Shown here one piece after another: positions 24,925-37,900 of a DNA stretch of 64,000 nucleotides. Each line of letters begins with the position of its first letter. The stretch's first letter is position 1. Under the pieces are notes generated by a model. That model was given only the letters and a program-made list of their open reading frames with translations. It did no database searches and was not told where the DNA came from. Location: assembly GCA_013399015.1 (NCBI GenBank), contig VWZX01007397.1, forward strand, positions 372,001-436,000. The letters run 5' to 3'. The position numbers and the translations under genes were made by a program. This stretch comes from Galbula dea. Taxonomy: Eukaryota; Chordata; Aves; Piciformes; Galbulidae.

Positions 24925-25400
24925 GTAAGACCTTCCAGAGCCTCACTCATTCTTCTAATTTCCAGCCTAAATTCTCCCATTTACACCCATTTGTTCTTGT
25001 GTTAACCTTGCCTTTTAGTTGAAATAGCTTCCTCCTTCTTCAGCATTTATCTACCTTTGAAGTATTTATGGAGAGCAATGATACACCCTATCAGACTCCA
25101 TTAAGTTATTTTAGTCTCCTCTTACAAGATAAGCTCTTTTTTTTCCTGATCATCTTAGCAGCCCTTCTCTGCATCTATTGCAGTTTAATTAATCTTTCTT
25201 ATTCACAGGCTCTCAGAAGAGAGTATGCAGCACTGCAGAGGAGGCTGACCAGTGCTTTGTCTCCTTGCACTAATACTTCCTTATCTCTAACAGTAATACT
25301 TTCCTCCACGCACTCTAGGATTTCATTTGCTCTTTCATGGTCACACACATTGTTTTACACCCATATTCTGATTAACCTGCAGCTGAAAATTCACAACAAG
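24925..25400 (-). mobile_element. Ancient CR1/L3-like LINE 3' relic
   Basis: The + strand shows, in the expected order, the complement of an old CR1 ORF2 C-terminus: a TCTAATTTCCAGCCTAAATT motif near 24954, a CCCATTTGTTCTTGTG motif near 24987, a TTTATGGAGAGCAATGATAC motif near 25065, a CCCTTCTCTGCATCTATTGC motif near 25162, and a CTAATACTTCCTTATCTC motif near 25270. Each block differs from the family by many substitutions. The element is inactive. It sits 130 bp from a younger CR1 in the same orientation. Confidence 0.7.
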
Positions 25401-25531
25401 TTATAAATTAACTTTTTTTTTCTCTCTGTGCTTCCCTCTCTATTTTAGATATAACAAAATTAGACCTAACTAGGGAACAATGAAGTGTAACTCCTTTATG
25501 GTGGAAGAAATATTGCCCATAATTCACCAAG

Positions 25532-25980
25532 TTCACAGAATGTTAGGAGCTGCAAGGGACCTGGAAAGATCATCTAGTCCAACCCCCTGCCACAGCACGA
25601 TTCCCTAGACCAGCTCACACAGAAGCATGTCCAGATGGGTTTGGAATCTCTCCAGAAAAGGAGACTCCCCAGCCTCTCTGGGCAGTCTGGCCAGTGCTCT
25701 GGCACCTGAACTGGGAAAACATTTGGTCTTGTATTCACATGGAACCTCCTGTGCTTCAGCTTACAGCCATTGCCCCTTGTCCTGGCACTGGGTTTCATTC
25801 AGAAGAGCCTGACCCCATCCTCCTGACACACACCCTTCACATATTTCAAAGCATAAGATGAGGTCACCCCTTAGCCTCCTCTTCTCCAAGGTAAAGAGCC
25901 CCAGCTCCCTCAGCCTTTCCTCATAAGGAAGATGTTCCAGTCCCTTCATCACCTTGGTGGCTTTGTGCTGGACTCACTTC
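25532..25980 (-). mobile_element. CR1 LINE 3' end, ~450 bp
   Basis: Minus strand: the C-terminal portion of ORF2 is readable in pieces, with motif YEERLRELGLFTLEKRRLRG in the frame 25761-25952 and RTRGNGCKLKHRRF in the frame 25574-25798, followed by the 3' UTR. The + strand begins with the complement of the terminal tail at 25532 and the CATCTAGTCCAACCCCCTGC motif near 25570. It is 5'-truncated near 25980, with at least one frameshift between the two pieces. Confidence 0.92.
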
Positions 25981-28768
25981 TTAGATGTTTTTGGATATTT
26001 CTTGACTTTCACAATTTATTTAAGCTTCTCTTCTACCATGACAAAAATTGGCTTCAGTACAAAGCTGGGAGAGAATGCTAAGCTACTTTCACATTTAATT
26101 TCTTAATTTTATGATTATTGTGGGGTTATTAAAAGTGTAAAAACCTTGTCTACATCATTCATTTTCTTCAGATTTTTATCACAAGGAATGGGTGTCCTGT
26201 TGATCATTACTGTCACTGGTAGTGCCTGTTGCCATCCATCCATCTGCATTTAGTTAAGAGAACATTTGAAATAAAGAGTGTTTGGCTTTAATTCATCTTT
26301 TAAAATGACTAAGCCAAAGTTTGCCTAAGCCATGACACAACTCAGTAACATTTCCCATATTACATCAGTGAGGAGCTTGTCTTGTCCTCATTATGTTAGT
26401 AAGCATCACAGAACATCAAAATGTGGATATTTCAGTTTCTAAACAGATCATGTTTTCTGCCTTTCTTTTTGTTTCTCAATTTAAATAGTGGGAAAATGTT
26501 CTTGGTAGTAACAGCTACTTTGAAAATGATCTGAAATCTAAGGAGAGAACTAGGCTAAAATACAGCATGTTACAGCTGACATCTGGGTACTGTTTAGAAT
26601 AGATCAATTACATGCCTGGTTATTAATAGCAGCATAAAGATATACTTTAAAAGAGAAAAAGAGGACAAGGAGAAGGGAATTTAGCTAAAGCAAGCTGGGA
26701 CATTCCAACTGGAGGAACAGCTGAAATATTTCCAGTTCCAACTGGCAAAAACAGCCTGCAGAAGCAGTCTTACAATTGGTGTTACTTGGGAGACTTTCAG
26801 CAGGATAGAAATGCACGTTTTAATGTGGTTTGCTGAAAAATTCCCATGGAGGGGAAAAGGGAAGAGGTGTACTCAGTCTAGAGAGACAAAAACTATAGGA
26901 AGGCTTCTGTCAATGGACTCAGTATGTGAAAAACAAACAGGAAAGTTTCTTCTTGCTCACTGATGGAAGAACGTGTGGTAGAAGGTCTAAAGAGAAGCTG
27001 GAGACATTTAATTCGGCACAAGCAAAGCTTTGTAACAGTAAGGGCAGAGAAGTATGAGAGTGGTTGTACTGGAGGTTATCTCAGGACACTTCTAGGAAGA
27101 AGAGACATGTGATGTCAGTGATGATTAAGTTGCCTTTCTTCTAGACTTCTGTGGTCTCCTACACCTGTGTGTAGACACTTGAGAATCATTACTGAAACCA
27201 CTCTCTTCTCCTGTCTGTTCCCAGTAAAGTGCTTGCTGAAGTCTCTGCAAGAGGAGGTCATTTGGGAACTGTAAGTTGTAAAATTCTTCCAAATCATTGT
27301 GACCTTCTTGTCACTTTTATGCTCTGAAGGTAGCTAATAGTGTTTGACTGAGATAAAGACTGAGATTATCCTTTTATCTTCATCCCATGACTCCACTGAC
27401 TTGAGGCTATGGATCTGGAACTGAACTAAGGCTTCCACTGGTAATCTTTCGTTCGACTGCAGCCTCCACAGTGGCATGAGGAGAGTTGCAAGATATTAAT
27501 GCTGTTTGCAAGACATCCTGTCAAACTGTCTGGGTGATTAATGAAGAGAAATAATCTATATAAAACAGACTGTCTCCTCCAGAGAGGAGGAGACCAGTTC
27601 ACTACAGCTAGGAGGAGCCCTTCTGTGCATACATCCTGAGAAAATAAGATTATGGAATCGTGGGGTAGGAATTGGCTGGACCAGTACTGGAAGTGCCACA
27701 CTCCTCCTGCAGAGGTTATCTGGCATTTCCAGTTCTGGACTGGGTCTGGGAGAAACCAACAGGATCTTTTTCTGGAAGACAGTGACTGAGGAAAGGTCTT
27801 TCTTGTTTCTTTGCTCTTTTTATCTCTCTTCTCCTTTAAAGAGAACATTGGCTTACTGAAAGGGGAAAAAAGACTGAGGAAACACTTACTAGAGGACAAA
27901 GTGGAACTAGCTGGGACTAGCTATGTTTCTGCATTCCCAAGGAGATCATAGCTGAACTCTATTAAAGGAGGAGCCTAGTGTGCCGTGGAAAGAAAACCCA
28001 ACTGAAGTCAAGTGTCATGGGGCAAGCTGCTGTTTGGAGCAGTTACTTTGTGCAATTTCCACTTCCATATCTGCTAGTAAGCCTAAAGGGCCAGAAATAA
28101 CTGACTGGGACACAAGGAGTGTGTTTTCCTGACTACTTTAATGCCTTTTGTTTAAACTCCAGGGGGTGGAATAAAGGGTTCTGGTTTGTGTATGTACTCT
28201 TCCTAACAATCTCTGTTTCAAAATAGGATTAAATAAAATAAAGCAGCCCTCAGCGCTTGCCTTCTTTGTTTGCATGATGCTGTTCATCCTCAGTCACAGA
28301 ACCCTGGAGGTGATCAGAAGGATCCCTGATCTCAGTTATTGACATGCACTTTGAGCATCTGCTGTTGACTCAGGGCTTGTAACAGAGCAGAACCAATATC
28401 AGTACGTATCTGAAGGTGGAGTCTCAGTTCACGTAACATGACTCTGACTTGGACAGAAGTGTTCAGGGAGACTAGGAAAGAGGAAGAGTTATGATGATAA
28501 GTGCCATTCTTACTCGGATTGTTTTCCCCCGTCAAGCCTGAAAGGTTGCAGTGCCACTGATGTGCATTGCCTTTTACCTGGATCAGGTACATTTTTTTCC
28601 CCTATAAACTGAACATATAAATTTGAGTTTTCAACTATGTGATGACTAACAAAAAATTAAGTTACCTTGGGTTTTGATGTGAGTAAAGAATAGACACTAC
28701 TATACAAAATAAGGTTAGCTGAAGCCTTGGAGTAGTTCTGCAAGATAATATCAGACAGAACAAAGTCA
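25981..28768. other. Unannotated unique DNA
   Basis: About 2.8 kb with no gene or repeat recognised. The largest frame is 157 codons on the minus strand (27426-27899). It has no known domain and overlaps other frames. Confidence 0.45.
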
Positions 28769-28892
28769 GAGAATCACAGACTCATTCTGGATGGAAAAGC
28801 CCTCTGAGATCATCCAGTCCAAGCATCCACCCAACACTCCCATGCTCACCACCAAACCATGGCCCCAAGCACCACATTTCCATGTGTTTTGG
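28769..28892 (-). mobile_element. CR1 LINE 3' tail, short
   Basis: The + strand shows the complement of a CR1 3' UTR: an AGAATCACAGACTCATTC start, then a GAGATCATCCAGTCCAAGC motif near 28806, a CACCCAACACTCCCATGC motif and a GGCCCCAAGCACCACAT motif near 28861. Similarity ends near 28892. It is the same subfamily as the copies at 44643 and 54748, which carry the same GGGTGGATG and CTTGGGGCCAT segments on the + strand. Confidence 0.88.
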
Positions 28893-29802
28893 TCTGTGCT
28901 CTGCCTAGAGGAGCCAGTGCCAACCACATTCCCAGGAATTTCTGAATATTGCTATGGTTTATGGAAACCACTCTAACTTCAAATGGGGAGAGAGAACCGG
29001 ACACATTCTGTTACTGTGAATCAAAACTTCCATCAAAGCAGCTATCAGGCAGCAGGCATCCATGTGGCCAGATGGACAGGCAAGCTCTGTCATGAGTAAT
29101 ATAGTCCTGGCACTTGCTGAATAGCAACAATGAAAATTCACTGCCTTTATGTAGCAAAGGCACCCAGTTTCTCTCTAATTTCTGATTAATACTCTGTGGC
29201 TGGATCTTAGGCCACTGTGTGCTTTGAATCACATGTGGCTGTGGGGATGCAACCCTTGGACCAGCTTGCACATGGAGCTCATTAGGAACTACAGAAAAAC
29301 TTCATTTACAAAATGCACAAGGAAATAAATTGCCTCCAAAATAAAAGAGACTGGGGGAAAAAAATGTCCTCTGACAGCAGAGACAATGATTAGAAAACAG
29401 AGCCCGTGCTGAGCATGTAGTCAGCTGCTTAGCTTTCCTTGCAGTAAAGGCAAAACACTTGATAAGTGATGAAAATTGGATCTTCAGGGACATAGACATA
29501 GTCCATGGCTTAAGAAAAAATAATAATATAAAATAATATTCCATGCCTTGACATATGGATCATGTAACTGCCAAGTACACCTCCTGCCTGGCTTTGGTGC
29601 AAGAGCATATGATGGGAAGGGACAGAGCTTGCTGGAGAACACCAGAAAGAGGAAAAGGAGGGAAACAGTTGGTAGCAGAACTGCTCTCCAGATACCACTG
29701 TGCACAGTAATTGTACTGACCTTTAAGAAAAACAACAACAACAAAAAGTGCTAATGGAAATATAATTTTAATTTGACTTAGTATTTGTAGTGGCTTTAGA
29801 TG
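28893..29802. other. Unannotated DNA
   Basis: No gene recognised. Overlapping minus-strand frames of 60-86 codons (29302-29744) look like by-products of AT-rich sequence. A short (AAC)n run lies near 29732. Confidence 0.45.
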
Positions 29803-29867
29803 AAGGGAGTTGGACTGGATGATCTTTCGAGGTCCCTTCCAACTCCTAACATTCTGTGATTCTGTGA
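29803..29867 (+). mobile_element. CR1 LINE 3' tail, very short
   Basis: Contains a GTTGGACTGGATGATCTTTC motif, a GGTCCCTTCCAACTCC motif and two terminal ATTCTGTG units. Only ~65 bp of the element inserted or survived. Confidence 0.88.
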
Positions 29868-32149
29868 AATCTGGGCAGAAGCTCTGACTGCTATATTTTC
29901 ACTAGAGGACTTTCAGCACAGGATCCTTCAGATCATAGCAAAGTTCTACCTTTCAAGACAGAACAAGAGATTATTGCAGAATTTAACCTCTTCATGGAAA
30001 ATGAGAGGGAAATGGAAATTAACATGCTTAATTCAACTAAATAGTTCTTAGAAAAGGATGAATTGTAAATAAAGAATGAAAGCTCTTAATACATATAATT
30101 TATACAGTTGAAGAGATGTTGTTTTATTTCCTTGACATTGACATCTGCACCTTTGTTATGTATTTAGAAATGTTTTGGCAGAGTGTGACCAACTTGAATT
30201 AGAGTCATGCAGTCTGAAGTGCCAGGAGGAGACTCATCTTCCTGGCCTATATTTACTGAAGTGCTAATGAACATCATGCTTTGGATTTCCTAAGTGAGGT
30301 CACTTCATGCTGGCAAATTGAAGTTGCTGGTTACATTTGCAGATGCTGAATGAATTGTAGTGGTGGCAATTGCCAGTGGAAAAGAAGCTGGCACAGGAAG
30401 CACTTGCACATGCAGTTTAGAGATTGAGCTATAAATCCTGCATCCAGGGCTCCTGTTGAATGAGTTTGCCTTGTGGAAGGAGCAGAACCCCTCTGGCAGC
30501 TCTCTTCATTGTGATGTTGGGTCACACAACAGCAATATCTGGTTCCCATTTTGAGCAAAGGTCTGTGCCTGCATTCATGCTCAGGGTTGCTCCTTGCCCT
30601 TGCATCAAGATCAGAGGCAGGTTTGGTGTATCTTCCAGGGAATTCTAGGGAAGAAAAATTGGACCTCATGTGCTTGTCAGCATGGATCCAGCCTGTCTGC
30701 AGGGTGTGAGAGCCAGCCAAAGCACAGTCAACTCCATCTGTCTTGGTACAGATGTCAGGTGAGGCTACGTGATGTTGCTCAAAGGACTGGCAGATGGACG
30801 ATGGAGCTTTGCCTGCTCTCCTGCTGTCCAGGCAGCAGCATCTGAAGTGGAAGCAGCTTCCAGGCATTCAGCTGTGTCAGGAAGCTCACCTGTTTGGTGT
30901 TTGGCCAAGGCTTCTAACCACAATGTTATGCTCAATCCAATTACTCAAGAAGGAAGTGGAAGTAGCCTTTGTGTGTCAAGCTGCTGCCTCCAAAAGGCTG
31001 TTGCAGATTAAAAGAAAGAGGACTCCTGGAATCAGATAACCAGACCTGTTGTCAGAGCTCCACAGCTGATGTCGTGAAGCACTGTGGACTCAGCCTTTAG
31101 ATTGGTTTCTCTTAAGCACCTCTAGGAGGTAAAAATCTCTAAGACACTGTAAATTTTTTTACTGACTTGTAGTATTTGGGCCAGTGACAGAGATTGGAAG
31201 AATCTTACATCAAAAGTGAATTACTTTACTGCTGGAGGTTTGTACTGCTTTTGTTAAAAGATGCTAGCTACCCTTTATCTGGAGAGATCAAGAGAAGGAG
31301 CAGATGGTGGAATTATTTATTCCTGCCCTCTCAGTTTTTGACAGTATTTCCTTCAATTTTGACAACAACAAATTATGACTTTTTAATCACTATATTTTTA
31401 AGTACACGTCTCATATATACATACATATATTTAGGTGTATGATAAATCCCAGGTGTGTGCAAATCTGTGCACACTTGCAATTATGATTTATTCACAGCAT
31501 TTTTCTTCTACAAATTATTCACCAAATGTTACTTGGGAATGTCTACAAGTTGACAGTTTATTAATATTAATGTATTCCAATTGCTTTGGATTATACTGTT
31601 TACTGAGCAATGAGAAAAAAATCATGTTTATGAACTGCAAGGAGACAAGCAAAATGATTCTTTCTGTTTTAAATGAAAACCTGTGGAATGTCTTAAGGAA
31701 AGTGTTTTGCCCAGGGAAGAAAACAGAGATCTTTACTGTTTTGTGACAAGTAACAACCTTGTCCTGAAAGCAGGCCAGTCTGGCCCAGGACCAGATCAAA
31801 AGCAGACCTAGCTGAACAAAAACAGGGGACTTCATGGGTCATATAAAATATCTTCTTTTCTTAGTAATACAGAATATTTTAAAACCCAGATGTGTCATAC
31901 ATCAGATAGACAGCAAAGTGAGAACAAATAGTGACCTCTGCAGAGGGCATGGGGTGTGATGCAGCTTTGATCTTACCATTGGTGATGACTCTCTTGTTTT
32001 CCCTAAGCAAACACAGAATTCCCCTGGATTCCTTGTTCACAACAACACACAAATCAGATCAAAACTTTCTATGTGAAAAATAGATCCTCTTTTCTGATTG
32101 GCAATTTGTAGCTATGCAGAAGGACAGAGGCTGTTGCTGTTGCATATTA
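29868..32149. other. Unannotated DNA with the window's longest frame
   Basis: No gene is supported. The minus-strand frame at 30331-30867 is 178 codons long and Cys/His-rich, but has no domain that I recognise. Plus-strand frames of 80-83 codons overlap it. The region 30450-31050 is more GC-rich than its surroundings, which lengthens chance frames. No polyadenylation or splice evidence ties it to a transcript. Confidence 0.4.
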
Positions 32150-32429
32150 ATGCAACCTGGGAGAAGAGACTGAGCCCCGCCTGGCTCCAGCTTCCTCTCA
32201 GGGAGTTGCAGAGAGTGAGAAGGTCTCCCCTGAGCCTCCTCTTCTCCAGGCTAACCAACCCCAGTTCCCTCAGCTGCTCCTCACAACACTTGTGCTCTAG
32301 ACCCTTCACCAGCTTTGGTGCTCTTCTCTAGACCCTTCACCAGCAGCTCAATGTCCTTCTTGGAGTGAGTGACCCCCCAAACCAAACCTAGTATTTGAGA
32401 TGTGGCCTCCCCAGTGCCGAGTACACAAT
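32150..32429 (-). mobile_element. CR1 LINE ORF2 fragment lacking the 3' tail
   Basis: Minus strand: the C-terminal part of CR1 ORF2, with motif GLVSLEKRRLRGDLLTLCNS in the frame 32112-32309 and the LEHKCCEEQLRELGL segment just before it. It begins near a GCCTCCCCAGTGCCGAG motif (32405). Unusually for CR1, the end of ORF2 and the 3' UTR (expected to the left of 32150) are absent, so the copy was cut after insertion or inserted aberrantly. The phrase CTCTAGACCCTTCACCAGC occurs twice (32295-32313 and 32326-32344). Confidence 0.88.
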
Positions 32430-34557
32430 AGCAATTATGAAACTAAAACCACTGGAGATCTGGCAGCACAGGCATTTGAGCCATTTCCCATTCTCTGAAG
32501 ATGTAAAGCTCCTTTTGCATTTTCCCTTCTCCATGCTCCTTTAAAAGGCTGAAGCAGGTTGAAGGGACCTTCAAGATCCCACCTTGAGCCAAGACACACT
32601 TCAGAGCTGAATGCTTGCCCCATAATCCTCTCTAGTAAATGCTTTCATAAAGGCCATGCTGAGCCAGAGAGGGACATGCCAAGATGACATTGAGAGTCCT
32701 GGCACTCTTAGAGGCTACAGGAGAGGCTGAGAAGCAGCTCTCAGCTAAACAGCCTCTGTGGAGGTGACTGTGTGATGTGATGGACATCTTCCCAGGCTGA
32801 AGAGGTCAAGCAGTTGGTATAGCTAACAGATGTCTTGGTCAGTCTGCTCCAGGGGTAGGATGTGCAGTTGTGCTGTGTACAAAAGAACAGAGAGCAACAT
32901 TCCACTGCCTTGTAATGCCACAGGTTTTGGGCTGTCTGTCTGTAACCAAAACCCAATAAATTAGAGCAGCTAAAATGGTGTTTTCTTTTGGCTAGCAGAA
33001 GGTCATGGATGAGTTACAAGACTCTGAATTCTGTCTTCTCCCTCTTTCTTTGGTTCTCCATCCAACATTTATAATGTGTGAGGATGTTTTATGTTTAGGA
33101 GAGCCTCTTCTAGCTGAATAAAATCTTTATTTCTATTTGCATTGACAGGCTGGTACAACATCTTCATGCCAATGTGTGAGCAGAAAACAAAATGGCTTAG
33201 GCTTCTCCAGCAGGGTTGTGTTGAGAGACCAATTTCCAAACAGAAATAACCTCACAGTTCAGTTCTTCAATGTGTTACCCACTTCAGAAATTATTGCTGC
33301 ATTGTAACTTGCTGTGTTTGTATTTTACACTTGGATTACAAGAAGTTGTTCAAATAAGTCTTTGTGTGTCATTATCCTGCATCTTAGTGATAGTTGTTAG
33401 GTTTGTCATTTTTGGCTAAAATGAGGTTTTGTTACAATTGGATCAGTACAAACATCTTCCTGTAGGTTACAAATCCCAATGTGAAGTTCTGTGGCCCAAG
33501 ATGTGTGTTCCAACCTAGCACAAAACAGTTCTTGTTTGAGATCAGTTTTGCACAATAAGAATAAACAAACAAATTCATTACTGTTGAAGCAGTATAATTT
33601 AAATAACCCAGGCTGTTAATTAATTCAGATAAACTTCTTTACTTTCTCAGTACGCAGCAGTTCATAACAGAGAATGATGAAGACTCAGATGAGCTCCAAT
33701 AATTTTCTTTTCTTTAAGCCCTAGATTTTAAAGCTGTTAATTCTTTTTTAATGAGTTTGTGTTTTTTGTGCCTGAATCACTCTTTTTCAAAATGCCTTTT
33801 TTGGGTTGTATTTGAAATGGTTTTGATCAAATAATACTTTAGGTTCACAACTGCCATTTATGCCTGAGTGGTTTTATTCTTGTAAATAACAGTTCTAATT
33901 ATTTAATCTTCCAAGGAAGGCAACTTTGAAGTGCTGCAAAGTCCTTGCTTGAAATTCAAGTTGATGTTATAGTCTCTGATGCAGTGTTTCACATACAGAC
34001 TAATTATCAGAATAATGTTGTTGATATAAAGAAATCTTTACAATTCTAGATGGAAATTATTTAGTATATCTTCATTATAATGATCCATCTAATTGCAGTG
34101 ATTCTGCTACACACAAGAAATTCAAATGATATATTCCCTCTTCTGCTGTTGCACCACAGTTATATTATTATATCTATTATTGTACCATGACGAATGACAT
34201 CTTGCATTGCAACTTTGTGTTTCACCTACTCCACTGCCCCAGTCTCTGCTATTCCTGCCTGAAAAAACTAAAAACTAAAATTTTAGAAAGGGGAAATGGA
34301 GATTGGACACATCACTGAGAGAAATGGCTGCTAGTGCAGTGCTGGCAGTGGAACAGGGCATGGATCTATTGTCCACCCTAGTTTTGAATGCTTTATAAGT
34401 GAGATCAAATTGCACAGTGGGAAAAAATAACCCAAAATTCCCTGAAGATGTTTCTAGAACTTTTCCAGAAACAGGAGTCATTAACCAATTTAAAGGCAGC
34501 CACAAATTCACTCAAACACAACAAAACTTAGGTCCTCCAAAATTTTAGCCATCGACC
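32430..34557. other. Unannotated DNA
   Basis: About 2.1 kb with no gene recognised. The part from 33270 to 34200 is AT-rich, lacks repeats and has many short homopolymers. Conserved non-coding sequence is possible but not visible without alignment. Confidence 0.4.
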
Positions 34558-34983
34558 TACAGTGCTGCCACAGTGACCACATCTCTGTCACACTCTGCCC
34601 CCAGAATGAGTGGGCTAAGGCTTGGGCAGGGCAGGAGGCTGGGAGAGGACACAGCTGACCCCAGTTAACCCAAGGGATAGCTCATGATTATAACATCATG
34701 GTTAGCCATAAAAACAGGGTAGGGGATGTTTCCTGGGGTAGCTGGTGCCTGGAGTCTGGCTGGGTGGTGGTCTGCTGATAGAAGGTGGTGAGTGTCTTTG
34801 CATCATGTGGTTGGTTGGGAGTTTTTTTTGCTCTTTCCTTCACTTTTTAAGCTGTCTTTATCTAGGCCCATGAGTTTTTCTCACTGTTGTTCTTCTGATC
34901 CCTATCCTGCTGGCAGTGGTGGGGATAGGAATGAGGATGCAGCTGGGTGGTGCCTAGTTGCAGGCTGGGAGTAACCCATCACA
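34558..34983 (+). mobile_element. Degraded ERV LTR (family B), probably solo
   Basis: The order of motifs matches a well-known avian ERVL-type LTR: a GGCTGGGAGAGGACACAGCTG motif region near 34639, a CCAAGGGATA motif near 34670, an AGCTGTCTTTATCT motif near 34850, a GAGTTTTTCTCACTG motif near 34872, and a terminal GTTGCAGGCTGGGAGTAACC motif followed by CATCACA. The 5' third is missing or unrecognisable. A better-preserved copy of the same family lies at 58544-59143. No internal proviral sequence is adjacent. ERV class is from memory. Confidence 0.75.
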
Positions 34984-37900
34984 CTCTTTTAGAGACAGAG
35001 GTGTTCAGAGTTCAAAGGCTTTACAACCATTTGTAGCTACAGCTCCTGCTCTAGATTTTGTTCTCCCTTGTTTAGACATTGATATTTTTTAGATGCTTAC
35101 ACAGTGTTAGAAAACACATGAATTTGGCGATGATTGGGGAAGACAGATAAAAGCACATTGTACCAGTACCAGTCTGGGAGGATAAATACTGTCAGTTCCA
35201 AAAACCTTCAGACAAAGCCTGACTTTGGTGATTCCACTTTGACTTTCAGTAAATTAACAAAAAAATAGATCTCCTGCTTTCAGGCTTGGAAATATCTCTT
35301 TCCATTTTCTGAATGTCCTTTAGCTACTAACATCAAAGATCTTTCAGTCTTGGCATGAATGCTTTCTAGATCCATAAAGTTCTGCTTCTGTGCATAGCCA
35401 GGCTTATTTAAGTCCTAAAGGGACCAAAGAGTTTGGCACCCAGCCCAGGCCTAACAATCCATATATTAGGCAATTCTCAACCTAACTTGAGGGAGGCTTG
35501 ATTGAGGCTGAAGGGTTTGACTAAAACTCTGCTCCTGCCTGCCAGAGGGAGTCCAAGAAAAAAATCTGTTCTGGTGTGTTTTACAGCTCAGCTAGAGGCT
35601 CATGTAGAGATCAGCACTGAAAAGCTCTTTGCTAAAAGCTTTCTCTGAGGTTATTGGAAACCATGGTTTGATTTCTGCTTTTGCCTGGATCCAGGCATGC
35701 CTTTTGAGAGTAGATACCAGTCACAATGAACACTTCTAAAATGCTGATATGTGTTCAGCCCCTCTTAGAATCAGCTCTGCTTCAAAAGAACCTTCCAAAA
35801 TCAGCAAGACTAAGAGAGAAACAACAAACCCAGCTTGACAGAGTAGTTCTGTTGCTGGAACTTCAGTATTCATTCTATCCTACACACCTCCTCTTCTTTC
35901 AAAGATCTGATATGTTTTGGACAAAACATTCATTGGATAATAAAAAAAAAGAAATAAAATGAAGCACTGGCAACCTCTGGTCTGCACTGTGGGGATGAGG
36001 CACCTGGGAGTTAGAAGCTTAGCTCCATCCCAGTTTTCCTCAAGTTCCTCATTAGCTCCAGCTCTTTCTCTTGCTCTGCTTTCTTGCTATTTCAGATGCA
36101 CAATGTTTATCCAACCACAGTTTAATTCTGACTGCATCAAATATGATTTTCACAAGGAAGTCTCTCCCTTGGAAGGAGAGATTGGTGAGTTTTCTTGGTA
36201 GGTGTGAACCACACTGCCTGTTGCTATCAAGAGCCATTAGCTATCTCTAAATTTAAGAGGATAAGAACATTGAAGATTAGACACTTGAAATAGTGGCAGA
36301 GCTGCATTTCCTTTGCTTAAGAGATTCTGATAATGAATTCATTATCATTCATTATTCATTCAGTGGATTTGCAGGTTTGGAGGAACTGGTTGTGTTATAT
36401 TGGTCTGGGGTTGATTCACCTTTGCACTGTCAGAACAATGCAGTAGATTTTAAAAATGAAAAAAAACCCAGTTAGTGTTTAGGGCAAAACACCTAAATAA
36501 AGACAATAACAAAGTAATAAGAACTCTCTTCAAAGCAGATAAATAGAGCAACTTTAAAATAATTCTGGGAGCTGTCTAATGTAGCTCATTGCACTTCTTT
36601 AAAAAGAAATACATCTTTTAGCTTCTTATATACTACAAAACAAACTCCTTCAGAAAAGATGAGGAAACATTCAATGAAAAACTAAGTATAGACCTGCAAG
36701 TATCCAGCTGCTCAACCCTCATTTACTGCAGTAGATAATCTGGACAGAAGAAGTTAGTAAAGCAAAGTACACTCAGAGTATTTAATTTTAAGGGGATTAT
36801 TGAAGTAAAGAGTATTTAAATGATGTGGTGAAATAGACAAAATACACTGAGCAATAAGATGTAGGAACCAGAAGAAGTCATGGCTAGAAAAGCACTGGAT
36901 GTGCTGCATATTAAAGACAACATTAATGCATTAATTATGTTAGAAGTTCCTCAGAAGGCTTTTCTACAACATGCAGGAAATGACAGCAAGGAAAAGAAGA
37001 AGGGAACCAGAGAATTATTCAAGTGATCCTGGATGAAGTTAAGAATTAGCCAGGGAGAATGGCTCCGCTTTAATTCCTCTGTAAATTACTTTAAACTCCT
37101 TTCCCTACAGCTCTATCCTAGCTCTTAAGGTTATTTTCAGAACTAACCTACACATTTGGAGAGGTACAGAAGAGCAGAGCAGAAAGGAGAGAAGATGGAG
37201 ACAAATACTGAGGGAGAAAATAACAGAGCCCTTTGCTTCCTACAGCCTGAGCAAGTGACACCACCTAAGCAGCACAGAGAGATGCAAGCAATTGCTGTCA
37301 TCTTCGATATGTTCTGCTGCTGCCTTCTTGAGCAGTTTATAAATGAATAAAGCACCTGGGGCACCTGAGCAGGGTTAGATTAGAATATTAAACTCGATTA
37401 AATGAAGGATGGATGAAAATAACTTTGGGGCACAGAATCACTTTCAGCTCTGAATTACTTTCCTCACAAACTTAAGCCAGCATTTACATGGAAGGAAAAA
37501 GTGAAAGCTATGCAAATGTCATGGAGATACCAGCTGGAAAACACTGGTTATAAATTACCTAGGCTAAGTTGAGAGAATGGATTAACCTGGTTAGGGAAAT
37601 TGTGTTAACCACAGTGCAAAATTCTTGACTGGTGTAAAAGTCAGTGGATTTGTGGTTTGTTGTTTTGGTTTGGTTTGTTTTACATATCTGGGCAGATTTT
37701 CAGTTCCTAAATTTGCTTTGGACTTTGCACTTGAATGAGCTCAAGAATGAAGCTTATTCATTTTAGATGTAAATCACTGAATAAGCGTAGGAGCTGAGGC
37801 AGTGCAGCCTCCTAGTGCCCCTTCTGCAGAGCAGGTTGGGGATAGCCCCATTGCACAGCGATGTCTGTGAGCTGTGAATCTCTGTTAGGGGAAGAAGAAA

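Noticed and set aside
27426..27899. 157-codon minus-strand frame
   Set aside because: No recognisable domain and overlapping frames of similar quality; length is within chance expectation for 64 kb.
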